Source of the DNA: an uncultured Alphaproteobacteria bacterium
Lineage (GTDB): Bacteria; Pseudomonadota; Alphaproteobacteria; HIMB59
NCBI GenBank assembly: GCA_902529795.1
Contig: CABZXY010000007.1
Location: 1 to 38,837, forward strand
Direction of reading: 5' to 3'
DNA length: 38,837 nt
The position numbers and the translations under genes are program-made. Shown in pieces: positions 16,525 through 25,069 of the stretch; positions within the stretch are counted from its first letter, which is position 1; each line of letters starts with the position of its first letter. Under the pieces are notes generated by a model. It was not told the DNA's origin. It was given only the letters and a program-made list of their open reading frames with translations, and searched no databases.

Positions 16525-17760
16525 ATGGTCGAAATTAATAAAAATTTCCACAATTTAGAAAAATCAACAACTTTAGCTATTAATGAAAAATCTAATGAGC
16601 TCTTAAGTCAAGGAAGAGAGGTTTATAAATTTGGACTCGGGCAATCGCCTTTTCCCGTTCCTGAGAGTGTAGCAGAAGAACTTCAAAAAAAAGCTCATGA
16701 AAAAGATTATTTAGCTGTCGCTGGTCTTGAAGAATTAAGAATAGAAATAGCTAAATATCATTCTAATAAAAATAAACATAATTACTCTAGTTCCGATATC
16801 ATTGTTGGCCCTGGATCAAAAGAATTATTATTTCAAATTCAATTTGTTTTAAATTATGAACTAATCTTACCTACTCCAAGTTGGGTTTCTTATTTACCAC
16901 AAGCTATTTTAATGAATAAAAAATTTCACTTTGTAAAATCAAATGCGTCGATTAATTGGGATTTAAATACACAAGAACTTGATGAATTATGTCAAAAAAA
17001 TAAAAAAGCAAAATTATTAATCATTAATTCACCGAATAACCCTTCAGGCACAACTTTTAGTAATTTAAATGAAATTGTAGAAGTGGCAAAGAAACATAAT
17101 CTTATTATCGTATCAGATGAAATCTATTGTGAATTAGATTATGAAGGCAAATATAAATCAATTACTCACCTCTATCCTGAGCGAACTATTATCAATTCTG
17201 GTTTAAGTAAATGGTGTGGTGCTGGCGGTTGGAGATTAGGTTATATGGTCATTCCTGATGCATTAAAAGAAATTACCAATGCGATGACGATCATCGGAAG
17301 TGAAACTTACACTTCGGTAAGCGCTCCTATACAATATGCAGCTATAAAAGCATTTACAGATGACCACTCAGAGTACTTAGATAAGAGTAGGAAAATTTTA
17401 AAATACATAAGTCAATTTATAAGAAAAAGATTTCTTCAAGATGGTATTAAATGTCAACCTGCACAAGGAGGCTTCTATATGTTATGTGATTTTACAGAAA
17501 CAAAACTAGCAAAATTTAATTCAGGTTCATTAATCTGTAAAAAAGTTTTAGAAGAAACGGGTTTTGCCATGTTACCTGGAGAAGATTTTGGTTTTGAAAG
17601 TAATGAAATGTTATCACGTATCGCCTTTGTGGATTTTGACGGTGCTAAAGCTTTACAAAGTTTAAATGATGAAAATTTAAATGATCAATTTATCCAAGAA
17701 TATTGTCCAAAAATATATAAAGGCGTAGAGAGTCTTTGTTCTTATGTTAAAAGTTTATGA
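16525..17760 (+). CDS. Class I/II pyridoxal-phosphate aminotransferase
   Basis: A 411-residue fold-type I aminotransferase from the ATG at 16525; an ATG at 16498 would add nine residues but falls inside the divergent promoter. Motifs: FGLGQSPFPVPESV, DYLAVAGLEELR, a GPGSKELLF cofactor loop, INSPNNPSGTTF (substrate and PLP contact), SDEIYCELDY with the PLP-pyridine Asp, SGLSKWCGAGGWRLGY with the Schiff-base Lys (~229), and PAQGGFYMLCDF plus LPGEDFGF near the C-terminus with the carboxylate-binding Arg region. It belongs to the aspartate/aromatic-like aminotransferases, but the substrate is not clear. The gene lies head to head with the TAXI-TRAP operon and its last six bases overlap aroQ tail to tail. 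Confidence 0.88.
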   Translation: MVEINKNFHNLEKSTTLAINEKSNELLSQGREVYKFGLGQSPFPVPESVAEELQKKAHEKDYLAVAGLEELRIEIAKYHSNKNKHNYSSSDIIVGPGSKELLFQIQFVLNYELILPTPSWVSYLPQAILMNKKFHFVKSNASINWDLNTQELDELCQKNKKAKLLIINSPNNPSGTTFSNLNEIVEVAKKHNLIIVSDEIYCELDYEGKYKSITHLYPERTIINSGLSKWCGAGGWRLGYMVIPDALKEITNAMTIIGSETYTSVSAPIQYAAIKAFTDDHSEYLDKSRKILKYISQFIRKRFLQDGIKCQPAQGGFYMLCDFTETKLAKFNSGSLICKKVLEETGFAMLPGEDFGFESNEMLSRIAFVDFDGAKALQSLNDENLNDQFIQEYCPKIYKGVESLCSYVKSL

Positions 17761-18186
17761 GTTAACAATTTGCCTTAAGGCATAAAGATAGCCATTTACA
17801 CCCATTCCTAAAATCGAACCATGGCAAGCATGAGCAATAATTGACTTCTGTCGAAATTCTTCTCGAGCATAGATATTTGAAATATGCACCTCAATCTTGT
17901 GAATTTTTTTAATCTCTAATGAGTCATGAAGAGATACAGAACTGTGAGTTAAACCACCAGGATTAATAATAATTCCATCAAAACTATCATCTAGTCCGTT
18001 TAATTTATTAATAATCTCTCCCTCAATGTTATTTTGAAAAAATTCAACTTGGCATCCAAGAGTATTAGCCTCTTCTGTGATTAACTTCTCTAGACTCTCT
18101 AAGGAAAAATCACCGTAAGTAGACTTATCTCTTTTGCCTAACATTTCTAAATTAGGACCATTTATAACTAAAATCTTTTTACTCAT
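17755..18186 (-). CDS. aroQ: Type II 3-dehydroquinate dehydratase
   Basis: Third step of the shikimate pathway: dehydration of 3-dehydroquinate to 3-dehydroshikimate. The 143-residue length matches the dodecameric type II enzyme. Landmarks: INGPNLEMLGKRD (usually LNLLG), catalytic Tyr24 in STYGDFSLE, QNNIEGEIIN, INPGGLTHSSVSLHDSL, EVHISNIYAREEFR with the active-site His and Arg, and GMGVNGYLYALR. It starts with ATG 27 bases after the aldehyde dehydrogenase stop, so the two are probably one transcript. In many Alphaproteobacteria aroQ precedes accB-accC; that is not so here. Confidence 0.95.
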   Translation of the reverse strand: MSKKILVINGPNLEMLGKRDKSTYGDFSLESLEKLITEEANTLGCQVEFFQNNIEGEIINKLNGLDDSFDGIIINPGGLTHSSVSLHDSLEIKKIHKIEVHISNIYAREEFRQKSIIAHACHGSILGMGVNGYLYALRQIVNS

Positions 18187-18213
18187 AGCGTTATTCTTAT
18201 ATCAGATTAATCT

Positions 18214-19650
18214 TTAAACCCAACCGGTAATCGTTTTTACCTCAAGGTATTCATCCAGTCCCCATTTGCCACCTTCCCTACCATTGCCCGATTGTCTGTA
18301 ACCTCCAAATGGTGTCCCAGAGTCCATAGAGTGACCATTGATATAGACAACACCGGAACGAAGCCTTTTGGCTACTCTTCGAGCTTTTTCCATATCAGAT
18401 GTTTGAATGTAATTACCAAGACCGTATTCAGTATCATTAACAATGTTAATTGCCTCTTCTTCACTATCAAAAGGAATTATAGATAGGACAGGTCCAAAAA
18501 TTTCTGATTTGGCAATTTCCATATCGTTGGTAACATTTGTAAAGATGGTGGGTTGAATGTAATAACCCTTACTTAAATCTTGAGGCCGATCCGAACCTCC
18601 ACAAGCAAGATTAGCTCCTTCTTTTTTTCCTAATTCAATCAAATTGATAATTTTATCATACTGAACTTTAGATACGACAGGACCAATATGATCACCATTT
18701 TTTTCAGGAGAGTCCACTTTCATGTTAGAAACTTCATTTACTGCTTCTTCAACAGAACGATCATAAATTGATCTTTCCACAAGCATACGTGTTGGAGCAT
18801 CACAAGACTGTCCAGAATTACTCATGACGTTGCGTATTCCCTCTCGAACAGCATTTAAAGGAGCATCAGCGAATACGATATTTCCACCTTTACCTCCTAA
18901 TTCAAGACAAACTCGTTTGATAGTGTGAGAAGCATTTTGTAAAATTAATCTTCCAGCACGAGTAGATCCCGTAAAAGAAACTAAATCGATATCAGGATGT
19001 CCGGACATAAAGGTCCCAACGCCAGCCCCATCTCCATTAATAAGATTAAAGACACCTGCTGGAAAACCAGCCTCATCCATCATGTCAGCAAATAATATTC
19101 CAGATAATGGTGCAATCTCTGATGGTTTTAAAATCATCGTACAACCTGTTGCTAAAGCAGGAATGACTTTGAGTACTATTTGATTAATAGGCCAATTCCA
19201 AGGAGTAATTAAACCACAAACACCAATAGGCTCATGAGTAATATAATTATTAGATTTTTCATTAAACTTATTTTCAAAATCAAAATTTTTTAATTGTTCA
19301 ATAAAATCATTTAAATGATCAAGACCGGATTGCGTTTGTACATCCGATGAAAAATCTTTTGGACAACCCATCTCCGTTGTTATTGCAACAGTCATTTCAT
19401 CAAATCTTTTTTTATAAATTTCTCTAAGTTTATTCAACAACGCTAATCTTTCCTCAACACTAGAAACTGACCATGTATCAAAAGTGTTTTTGGCCGCTTT
19501 TACCGCATTATTTAAATCTTCTTCATTGCCAATAGCTATTTTGGTAATAATTTCCTCATTAGCTGGGTTAATAACATCCAATAACTGAGTAGAATGAGGG
19601 TTTACCCATTGACCATTAATATAGAATTTTTGATTATTTTGATTGTTCAT
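18214..19650 (-). CDS. NAD(P)-dependent aldehyde dehydrogenase family protein
   Basis: A 478-residue enzyme of the ALDH superfamily that oxidises an aldehyde to the carboxylic acid. Motifs: TPWNWPINQIVLKVIPALATG, KPSEIAPLSG, the Rossmann-type FTGSTRAGRLI, the general-base Glu in CLELGGKGGNIVFADA, the catalytic Cys in NSGQSCDAPTRMLVE, EIFGPVLSIIPFDSEEEAI and SGTPFGGYRQSGNGREGG. Length and motifs are complete, so it is probably active. It groups loosely with broad-range ALDHs. The physiological aldehyde is unknown, and the aroQ neighbour gives no obvious metabolic link. Confidence 0.9.
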   Translation of the reverse strand: MNNQNNQKFYINGQWVNPHSTQLLDVINPANEEIITKIAIGNEEDLNNAVKAAKNTFDTWSVSSVEERLALLNKLREIYKKRFDEMTVAITTEMGCPKDFSSDVQTQSGLDHLNDFIEQLKNFDFENKFNEKSNNYITHEPIGVCGLITPWNWPINQIVLKVIPALATGCTMILKPSEIAPLSGILFADMMDEAGFPAGVFNLINGDGAGVGTFMSGHPDIDLVSFTGSTRAGRLILQNASHTIKRVCLELGGKGGNIVFADAPLNAVREGIRNVMSNSGQSCDAPTRMLVERSIYDRSVEEAVNEVSNMKVDSPEKNGDHIGPVVSKVQYDKIINLIELGKKEGANLACGGSDRPQDLSKGYYIQPTIFTNVTNDMEIAKSEIFGPVLSIIPFDSEEEAINIVNDTEYGLGNYIQTSDMEKARRVAKRLRSGVVYINGHSMDSGTPFGGYRQSGNGREGGKWGLDEYLEVKTITGWV

Positions 19651-19718
19651 AGGGTTATTTTATAAAGATCTCTTTTTTCATATTTTAAGTAAAATAATAC
19701 AATTAGGAGATTATAGAT

Positions 19719-19931
19719 ATGAGAAAATTTATTATTGATATGACTATGTCATATGATTTTAAGGTTACTATTGAAGCTGAGTCAGAGGAAGAAGCAAAAG
19801 CAAAATTCACCTCTACCCCACTCGAAAAACTTGGTGATTATCAGTTCAAATCTTTTTATAAAACTTTTCGAAACATTCAATTAGATGAATTCGATCCTCG
19901 ATTTTATAAAGATGACGGCAAAGTAAAATAA
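19719..19931 (+). CDS. Small hypothetical protein (70 aa)
   Basis: Encodes 70 residues beginning MRKFIIDMTMSYDFKVTIEA. The ATG has a good Shine-Dalgarno (AGGAG about nine bases upstream), supporting a real gene. The first half has a beta-hairpin-like pattern followed by ESEEEAKAKF, which recalls the 'beta strand then A/S-EEAxxK helix' layout of small ferredoxin-like-fold proteins (inference). The C-terminal half is charged and ends DPRFYKDDGKVK. No cysteine, signal or membrane segment. It is separated by nine bases from the DUF1868-like gene, so the two are likely one operon. I know no family for it. Confidence 0.65.
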   Translation: MRKFIIDMTMSYDFKVTIEAESEEEAKAKFTSTPLEKLGDYQFKSFYKTFRNIQLDEFDPRFYKDDGKVK

Positions 19932-19940
19932 TTACTTATA

Positions 19941-20657
19941 TTGGATAGCAATATCATCAATCATGAAGAGAGCTATTTATTAAATAAACTTCATGATTAT
20001 CCTGTAACAAAAGGTGAAGGAAAATTTGATAATGATGGTAATCCATTACACTGGCCTGGATGCACCATCATTTGCCCCATTCAACAAAGCTCTTTAGTTT
20101 CAGGTTTATTATCCGAAGTACAGGAAAATTTTAAAGAGATAGCACCGAAGAAAAAATATACTTTTTTACCTCAATCAAGTTTTCATATGACTTTATTTGA
20201 TTGTTGTAATGTCAGTACATTTAAAACTTCTTTTTGGCCAAAAAATATACAAGAAACAGAAAATTATTTAGAAGTTGCAAATATTTTATCTGATCGTTTA
20301 AAAAACTATCAATTTCCCAATCCTTTAACTGTAAAGCTAAATAAATTCTTTGGAGGTTTTAGTACTTTGTTAACTCCCTACTCAGCAAAAGATGAGGAAA
20401 CTTTAAGAAGTTGTCGTGATGATTTAAGTAATTTATTAGGAATAAAATTTGAAAATCACTTGAGATATACTTTTCATATTACATTAGCTTATTTGCTGGA
20501 GCCCCTAACATTAGAAGAAGTAAGTAGATTGATAGATTTAGAAAAAAAAATGAATAAAAAATTTAAAAATGAAATTCCATTAATCTATCTATCTAAACCA
20601 GAAATATGCGTTTTTAAAAATATGCATAAATTTATTAACGTAAATAAATTAACATAA
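19941..20657 (+). CDS. DUF1868-like 2H phosphoesterase domain protein
   Basis: A 238-residue cytosolic protein with the two H-x-T motifs of the 2H phosphoesterase superfamily: FHMTLFDC (about residue 79) and FHITLAYLL (about residue 175). Members act on RNA or nucleotide 2',3'-cyclic phosphates or 2'-5' linkages. The N-terminal KGEGKFDNDGNPLHWPGCTII and the SFWP stretch after the first motif fit DUF1868, a 2H subfamily with no assigned substrate that I know of. Start: TTG at 19941 is the only credible start, since no in-frame ATG occurs before the conserved N-terminal region. The preceding 70-residue gene may couple its translation. Both catalytic His/Thr pairs are present. Confidence 0.75.
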   Translation: MDSNIINHEESYLLNKLHDYPVTKGEGKFDNDGNPLHWPGCTIICPIQQSSLVSGLLSEVQENFKEIAPKKKYTFLPQSSFHMTLFDCCNVSTFKTSFWPKNIQETENYLEVANILSDRLKNYQFPNPLTVKLNKFFGGFSTLLTPYSAKDEETLRSCRDDLSNLLGIKFENHLRYTFHITLAYLLEPLTLEEVSRLIDLEKKMNKKFKNEIPLIYLSKPEICVFKNMHKFINVNKLT

Positions 20658-20774
20658 TAGTTTCTACTACATTCATATTGGTTAAAACAAAATATTTCAG
20701 ATAAATAGACAGAAATAGTATTAAATAAAAAACTTTATAAAATTATTAAAATATAAGATATTTTTAACACTAAA

Positions 20775-21428
20775 ATGGATGAAAATAATACGATTGGGCG
20801 TTCTGTATTAAATCAAATTAAAAAAGATATTATAAGCGGATCACTTAAACCCTCTAGCAAACTTAAATTAGATAATTTAAAAAGTCATTATTCAGTTAGT
20901 ACATCAACAATCAGAGAAACATTAAACAGATTAGTAAGCGAGGGTTTTGTTAAAGCAGAAGAGCAAAGAGGATTTTTTGTATGCCCATTTTCTGAAACTG
21001 ATTTAATAGAGATTGTAAAAATAAGAAATCTGATTGAAAGTTATGGCATAGAACAATCTATTCAAAAATCTAATATTGAATGGGAAAGTAAAGTTGTATC
21101 GGCTTATCATAGATTAAATTTAGAAGAGAAAAATAATTTAAAAAATGAGTCAATTTTTAATGAATGGAAAAAATATGATTTTGAATTTCATGAGATTTTA
21201 GTTTCTAATTGTGACTCGGCCAATCTAATGTCCATACATTCAAACTTATTAGATAGACATAGAAGATACCAAACAATTCTTCATCAAACTAGAGGTCAAA
21301 AATCTATATTAGAGCATGAAGAAATCTTTAATGCTGTATTGAATAAGGACATAAAAAAAACCATTAAAATTCTTCAAATACACCTAGATCAAGGCTTAGA
21401 AAAAGCTCTCACTCTGTTTAAAAAATAA
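20775..21428 (+). CDS. GntR family transcriptional regulator, FCD (FadR-like) subgroup
   Basis: A 217-residue regulator. Residues ~5-70 form the winged helix (IGRSVLNQIKKDIISGSLKP ... VSTSTIRETLNRLVSEGFVKAEEQRGFFV), matching the GntR signature. Residues ~75-210 form the all-helical FCD ligand domain (IVKIRNLIESYGIEQSI, DFEFHEILVSNCDS, RHRRYQTI, EHEEIFNAVLNKDIKKTIKILQIH), with the usual Asp/His metal-site positions apparently kept. FCD regulators usually sense small carboxylates or amino acids. It ends two bases from the convergent peptide-transporter operon. The regulated genes may be that operon or its own upstream two-gene unit. No operator dyad stands out. Confidence 0.9.
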   Translation: MDENNTIGRSVLNQIKKDIISGSLKPSSKLKLDNLKSHYSVSTSTIRETLNRLVSEGFVKAEEQRGFFVCPFSETDLIEIVKIRNLIESYGIEQSIQKSNIEWESKVVSAYHRLNLEEKNNLKNESIFNEWKKYDFEFHEILVSNCDSANLMSIHSNLLDRHRRYQTILHQTRGQKSILEHEEIFNAVLNKDIKKTIKILQIHLDQGLEKALTLFKK

Positions 21429-21430
21429 AA

Positions 21431-23128
21431 TCAAGATATTGACTCTATTTTTGGCATTAAGTTAATTAATTGTTTTGTGTAAGAATGCTGAGGTTGATTG
21501 AACAAACTCTCAGAGTCATTAATTTCACAAACATTACCATCTTTTAAAACAACAATACGATTACACATTTGTCGTATTACTGGTAAATCATGTGAGATAA
21601 AAAGCATGGTTAAGTGTAATTCATCTTGAATATCTTTTAATAAATTGAGAATTTGAGCTTGAATACTAACATCCAATGCTGAAGTAGGTTCATCACAAAT
21701 TAATAGCCTAGGTCTCGTAGCCAGAGCTCGGGCTATTGATATTCTTTGTCTTTGACCGCCAGAGAACTCATGGGGATATCGATCTAAAGACTGTCGGGAC
21801 ATGCCAGCGATATCAATTAAATTATGGATATTTGACTGTAAATCTTGCTGAGTGAGGTCTTTTTGGTAAAATTTTAGAGGTTCAGCTATGATATCTCTCA
21901 CTTTAAATCTTGGATTGAGGGAAGAATAAGGATCTTGGAAAATCATTTGAATTTGACCCCTGCTATATTGAGACTGATATATATTTCGATCGTTATAGAG
22001 TTGATCATTGTAATAATATATTAATCCAGATGATGGTTTTATTAGGCCTGTAATAATTTTAGCTATTGTAGATTTTCCTGAACCCGACTCCCCTACTAGT
22101 CCAAGAGTTTCACCCTCAAACACATCAAAAGTAACATCATTTAAAGCCTTCACCATATCTTTGGTATCTTGTTTTTTTAGTAAAGATCCATCATCAAAAA
22201 CTTTAGAAACATTTTGAAAATTTAAAATTTTTTTATTACTAGTTTCTCTTAAACCCCAAGTTTTTATAATATTTTTTGTCAGGCTAGCTGAATTTGATGT
22301 GATTTCTTTTCCTTCAGGGCTTAGTAGAGTAAAACGATCAATCTTTTTATTTGTAGGAGGAACTGAAATGATTAGACTTTTTCCTTCTGATGATTGCGGA
22401 TTGATTAAAACATCCTTAGTTAAACCTTGTTCAACAATAATTCCATATCTCATAATTGCAACTTTATTGGTTATCTCAGCGATTACACCCATATCATGAG
22501 TAATAATAATTACAGCAAGATTTCTTTTTATAGTTAATTCTTTAATAAGTTTTAATATTTGAGCTTGAATACTGACATCTAAAGCTGTAGTTGGCTCATC
22601 GGCAATTAATAAATCTGGTTCACAGCATATCGATAAAGCAATCACCACTCTTTGTCTCATTCCTCCACTGAATTGGTGTGGATAATCATTAATACGTTTT
22701 TCTGCATCATAAATACCTACTTCTTTTAATAATTGGATTGCTCTTTGAGTTGCATCATGATCGCTTAACTTTAAGTGAGCTTGGATAGTCTCAACTAATT
22801 GCTCTTTAATTGTAAATAAAGGATTGAGAGAAGTTTGGGGATCTTGAAATATAAAACCAATCTTTTTTCCTCTAATTGTTTGGATTAATTTCTCATTATT
22901 ACAAAGTTCAGCATCTTCTAATTGAATAGAGCCTTGAGTAATTTCACCTGGAGGGTCGATTTGATTAATTATGGCATTAGCAATTGTGGATTTACCAGAA
23001 CCCGACTCCCCAACAACACCTAAAATTTCTCCTTTTTCCAAGGTAAAACTGACATTTTGACTAGCTATAATTGTCTCTTTTCTCGTTTTATAGGAAATAT
23101 CTAAATTTTGTATTTTAAGAAAACTCAT
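21431..23128 (-). CDS. Fused double ATPase of Dpp/Opp-type ABC importer
   Basis: A 565-residue protein with two complete ATP-binding domains in one chain (DppD-DppF fusion, as in YejF or GsiA). Domain 1 has Walker A GESGSGKST near residue 38, FSGGMRQRVVIALS and LLIADEPTTALDVSIQ. Domain 2 (from ~300) has a second GESGSGKST, FSGGQRQRISIARALATRP and LLICDEPTSALDVSIQ. Each half carries an oligopeptide-type C-terminal extension (the first with VLINPQSSEGKSLI, the second with LFNQPQHSYTKQL). It energises uptake of peptides or similar solutes. Its ATGA overlaps the dppC-like stop by four bases. Confidence 0.93.
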   Translation of the reverse strand: MSFLKIQNLDISYKTRKETIIASQNVSFTLEKGEILGVVGESGSGKSTIANAIINQIDPPGEITQGSIQLEDAELCNNEKLIQTIRGKKIGFIFQDPQTSLNPLFTIKEQLVETIQAHLKLSDHDATQRAIQLLKEVGIYDAEKRINDYPHQFSGGMRQRVVIALSICCEPDLLIADEPTTALDVSIQAQILKLIKELTIKRNLAVIIITHDMGVIAEITNKVAIMRYGIIVEQGLTKDVLINPQSSEGKSLIISVPPTNKKIDRFTLLSPEGKEITSNSASLTKNIIKTWGLRETSNKKILNFQNVSKVFDDGSLLKKQDTKDMVKALNDVTFDVFEGETLGLVGESGSGKSTIAKIITGLIKPSSGLIYYYNDQLYNDRNIYQSQYSRGQIQMIFQDPYSSLNPRFKVRDIIAEPLKFYQKDLTQQDLQSNIHNLIDIAGMSRQSLDRYPHEFSGGQRQRISIARALATRPRLLICDEPTSALDVSIQAQILNLLKDIQDELHLTMLFISHDLPVIRQMCNRIVVLKDGNVCEINDSESLFNQPQHSYTKQLINLMPKIESIS

Positions 23129-24042
23129 CGTTTTTTTAATTTTGGATTTAATGCGTCACGCATCCAATCTCCTAACAAGTTGATAGAAAGGGCTAAAACA
23201 ACAAGAAAGATTGCTGGAAAAAATGTAATCCACCATTCTCCTGAAAATAAGAAGTTATTACCAAATCGAATTAGAGTTCCAAGGGAAGGTGTCGTTGGAG
23301 GAACTCCCACTCCTAAAAAGCTCAAGGTAGACTCAGCTATAATTGCAAGAGCTAAACCTATCGTTGCGATGACTAACACAGGACGTAAAATGTTTGGCAA
23401 AATATGCTTAAACATAATGTAGATACCTGATAAACCAATAATTTTTGAGGCTGCAACATACTCCTTATTTTTTTCAACCAAAGTTGAAGCTCTAGTTACG
23501 CGAGCAAATTGTGGCCACTCAGAAATACCAATGGCAAATATTAAAACATAAATAGCCATTTCATCATGCATTGATTTTGAAATAATTGCTCTAGCTATTC
23601 CATCTACTAATAAAGCCATTAATATACTTGGAATTGTTAATTGAACATCAGTTAATCTCATAACAATAATCTCATATTTACCTCCAAGATATCCTGAAGT
23701 TACTCCTAAAAAAACACCTAGCACCATAGCAAAAATAATAGAAGCAAAACCAACGATTAAAGAAATTCTAGAACCATAAATAATAGTAGACAGCATATCT
23801 CGTCCTTGTTGGTCCGTTCCTAAGATAAATCTTATATCTCCTCCTTCTGACCAAACAGGAGGGATAAATGCATCCATCAAGGAAATATTTATAGGATCAA
23901 ATGGATTGTAAGGTGATACCAATTCTGCAAAAAAAGAACAAAAAGCTATTAATAAAAATATCACAAATGAAACAATGGCAACTTTAGAATTAAAAAAACT
24001 ATATCCAATATCTGTATCGTAAAGTTTTTGATAAATTTTCAT
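23125..24042 (-). CDS. ABC permease, DppC/OppC type
   Basis: A 305-residue inner-membrane permease. The N-terminal cytoplasmic part and first helix (KVAIVSFVIFLLIAFCSFFAELVSPYNPFDP) match the OppC N domain. The hallmark LGTDQQGRDMLSTIIYGSRISL follows, then the binding-protein-dependent permease core with the EAA-like loop YVAASKIIGLSGIYIMFKHILPNILRPV, and near the C-terminus TLSFLGVGVPPTTPSLG. Complete length. It is separated by three bases from the DppB-type gene and overlaps the ATPase gene by four bases. Confidence 0.93.
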   Translation of the reverse strand: MKIYQKLYDTDIGYSFFNSKVAIVSFVIFLLIAFCSFFAELVSPYNPFDPINISLMDAFIPPVWSEGGDIRFILGTDQQGRDMLSTIIYGSRISLIVGFASIIFAMVLGVFLGVTSGYLGGKYEIIVMRLTDVQLTIPSILMALLVDGIARAIISKSMHDEMAIYVLIFAIGISEWPQFARVTRASTLVEKNKEYVAASKIIGLSGIYIMFKHILPNILRPVLVIATIGLALAIIAESTLSFLGVGVPPTTPSLGTLIRFGNNFLFSGEWWITFFPAIFLVVLALSINLLGDWMRDALNPKLKKR

Positions 24043-24045
24043 GAT

Positions 24046-25023
24046 CTATTCTTTTTCCTCTTTTAGACGTATGCGAGGATCGATAAAATAATAAGTTATA
24101 TCAACGATGAAATTGATCATCACAAAGATGAAGGCAACCATAATCATGTAAGCGGACATGATTGGAATATCCACAAAATAAACTGCATTAATAAATAAAG
24201 AACCCATACCAGGCCATTGAAATACAGTTTCTGTAATAATAGAAAAAGCTATAAGTGTTCCAATGTTGATACCTGTAATTGTGATAACAGGAATTAATCC
24301 ATTTTTAAGAGCATAGCGGTAATTAATAATTTTCTCAGAAATTCCTCTGGCTTTTGCAAATTTAATGTAATCAGTTTGTAAAATTTCCATCATTTCGGCA
24401 CGAACAAGCCTAATAACATACGTCATTTGAAAAAGGCTTAATGTAACTGATGGAAGAATTAACGCTTTTAATCCAGAAATTGTAAGAAAACCCGTAGTCC
24501 AAAATCCTAAATCAATAACTTGGCCCCTACCAAAGGAGGGTAATACACCTAAGATTACTGAAAATAAATAAATTAACATTATACCTATAATAAATGTTGG
24601 AAGAGAGACACCAGCCAATGAAACAACTAAAATTATTTTTGATAAAAAACTATCTCTATGAATACCTGTATAAACTCCTAATAATACACCTACTGAAATA
24701 GCCAAGAGAGCAGATACAAAAACTAATTCCAATGTTGCTGGCATTCGCTCAGAAATTAAATCTGACACAGGTCTTTTAAGTTGATAAGAAATTCCAAAAT
24801 TTCCTTGAACAATATTTTCTACAAAATTATAAAATTGAACATATATAGGATCATTAATTCCTAATTTATCTCTGATTTCTTCACGTCTTTCATCAGATGC
24901 TTCTTGTCCAACCATATTATTAACTGGATCTCCAACAAAATTGAACAAAGAAAAAGAAACAAAAGCTACAATCAACATAACCAAAGAAGCTTGAAATAAT
25001 CTTTTGAGGAAGTAATTGAGCAT
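24046..25023 (-). CDS. ABC permease, DppB/OppB type
   Basis: A 325-residue permease partner of the DppC-type protein. Typical features: an N-terminal helix (FLKRLFQASLVMLIVAFVSFSLF), the DERREEIRDKLGINDPIYVQFYNF segment, GNFGISYQLKRPVSDLISERMPATLEL, LPSFGRGQ, the EAA-like loop DYIKFAKARGISEKIINYRYALKNGLIPV, and ETVFQWPGMGSLFINAV. The ATG lies seven bases after a strong 10-bp hairpin that follows the binding-protein gene, so its translation-initiation region may be partly occluded. Confidence 0.93.
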   Translation of the reverse strand: MLNYFLKRLFQASLVMLIVAFVSFSLFNFVGDPVNNMVGQEASDERREEIRDKLGINDPIYVQFYNFVENIVQGNFGISYQLKRPVSDLISERMPATLELVFVSALLAISVGVLLGVYTGIHRDSFLSKIILVVSLAGVSLPTFIIGIMLIYLFSVILGVLPSFGRGQVIDLGFWTTGFLTISGLKALILPSVTLSLFQMTYVIRLVRAEMMEILQTDYIKFAKARGISEKIINYRYALKNGLIPVITITGINIGTLIAFSIITETVFQWPGMGSLFINAVYFVDIPIMSAYMIMVAFIFVMINFIVDITYYFIDPRIRLKEEKE

Positions 25024-25030
25024 GATAATT

Positions 25031-25056
25031 CTCTGGCCAGCGATTACTGGCCAGAG
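25031..25056 (-). repeat. Perfect 10-bp intercistronic hairpin between peptide-binding protein and permease
   Basis: CTCTGGCCAG, a six-base loop, CTGGCCAGAG: a perfect 10-bp inverted repeat and the most GC-rich spot nearby. It begins 13 bases after the dppA-like stop and ends seven bases before the dppB-like ATG. There is no T-run on the minus strand, so it is not a classic terminator. mRNA 3'-end protection of the binding-protein message or translational damping of dppB is more likely. Confidence 0.8.
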
Positions 25057-25069
25057 ATAAATTAAGATA

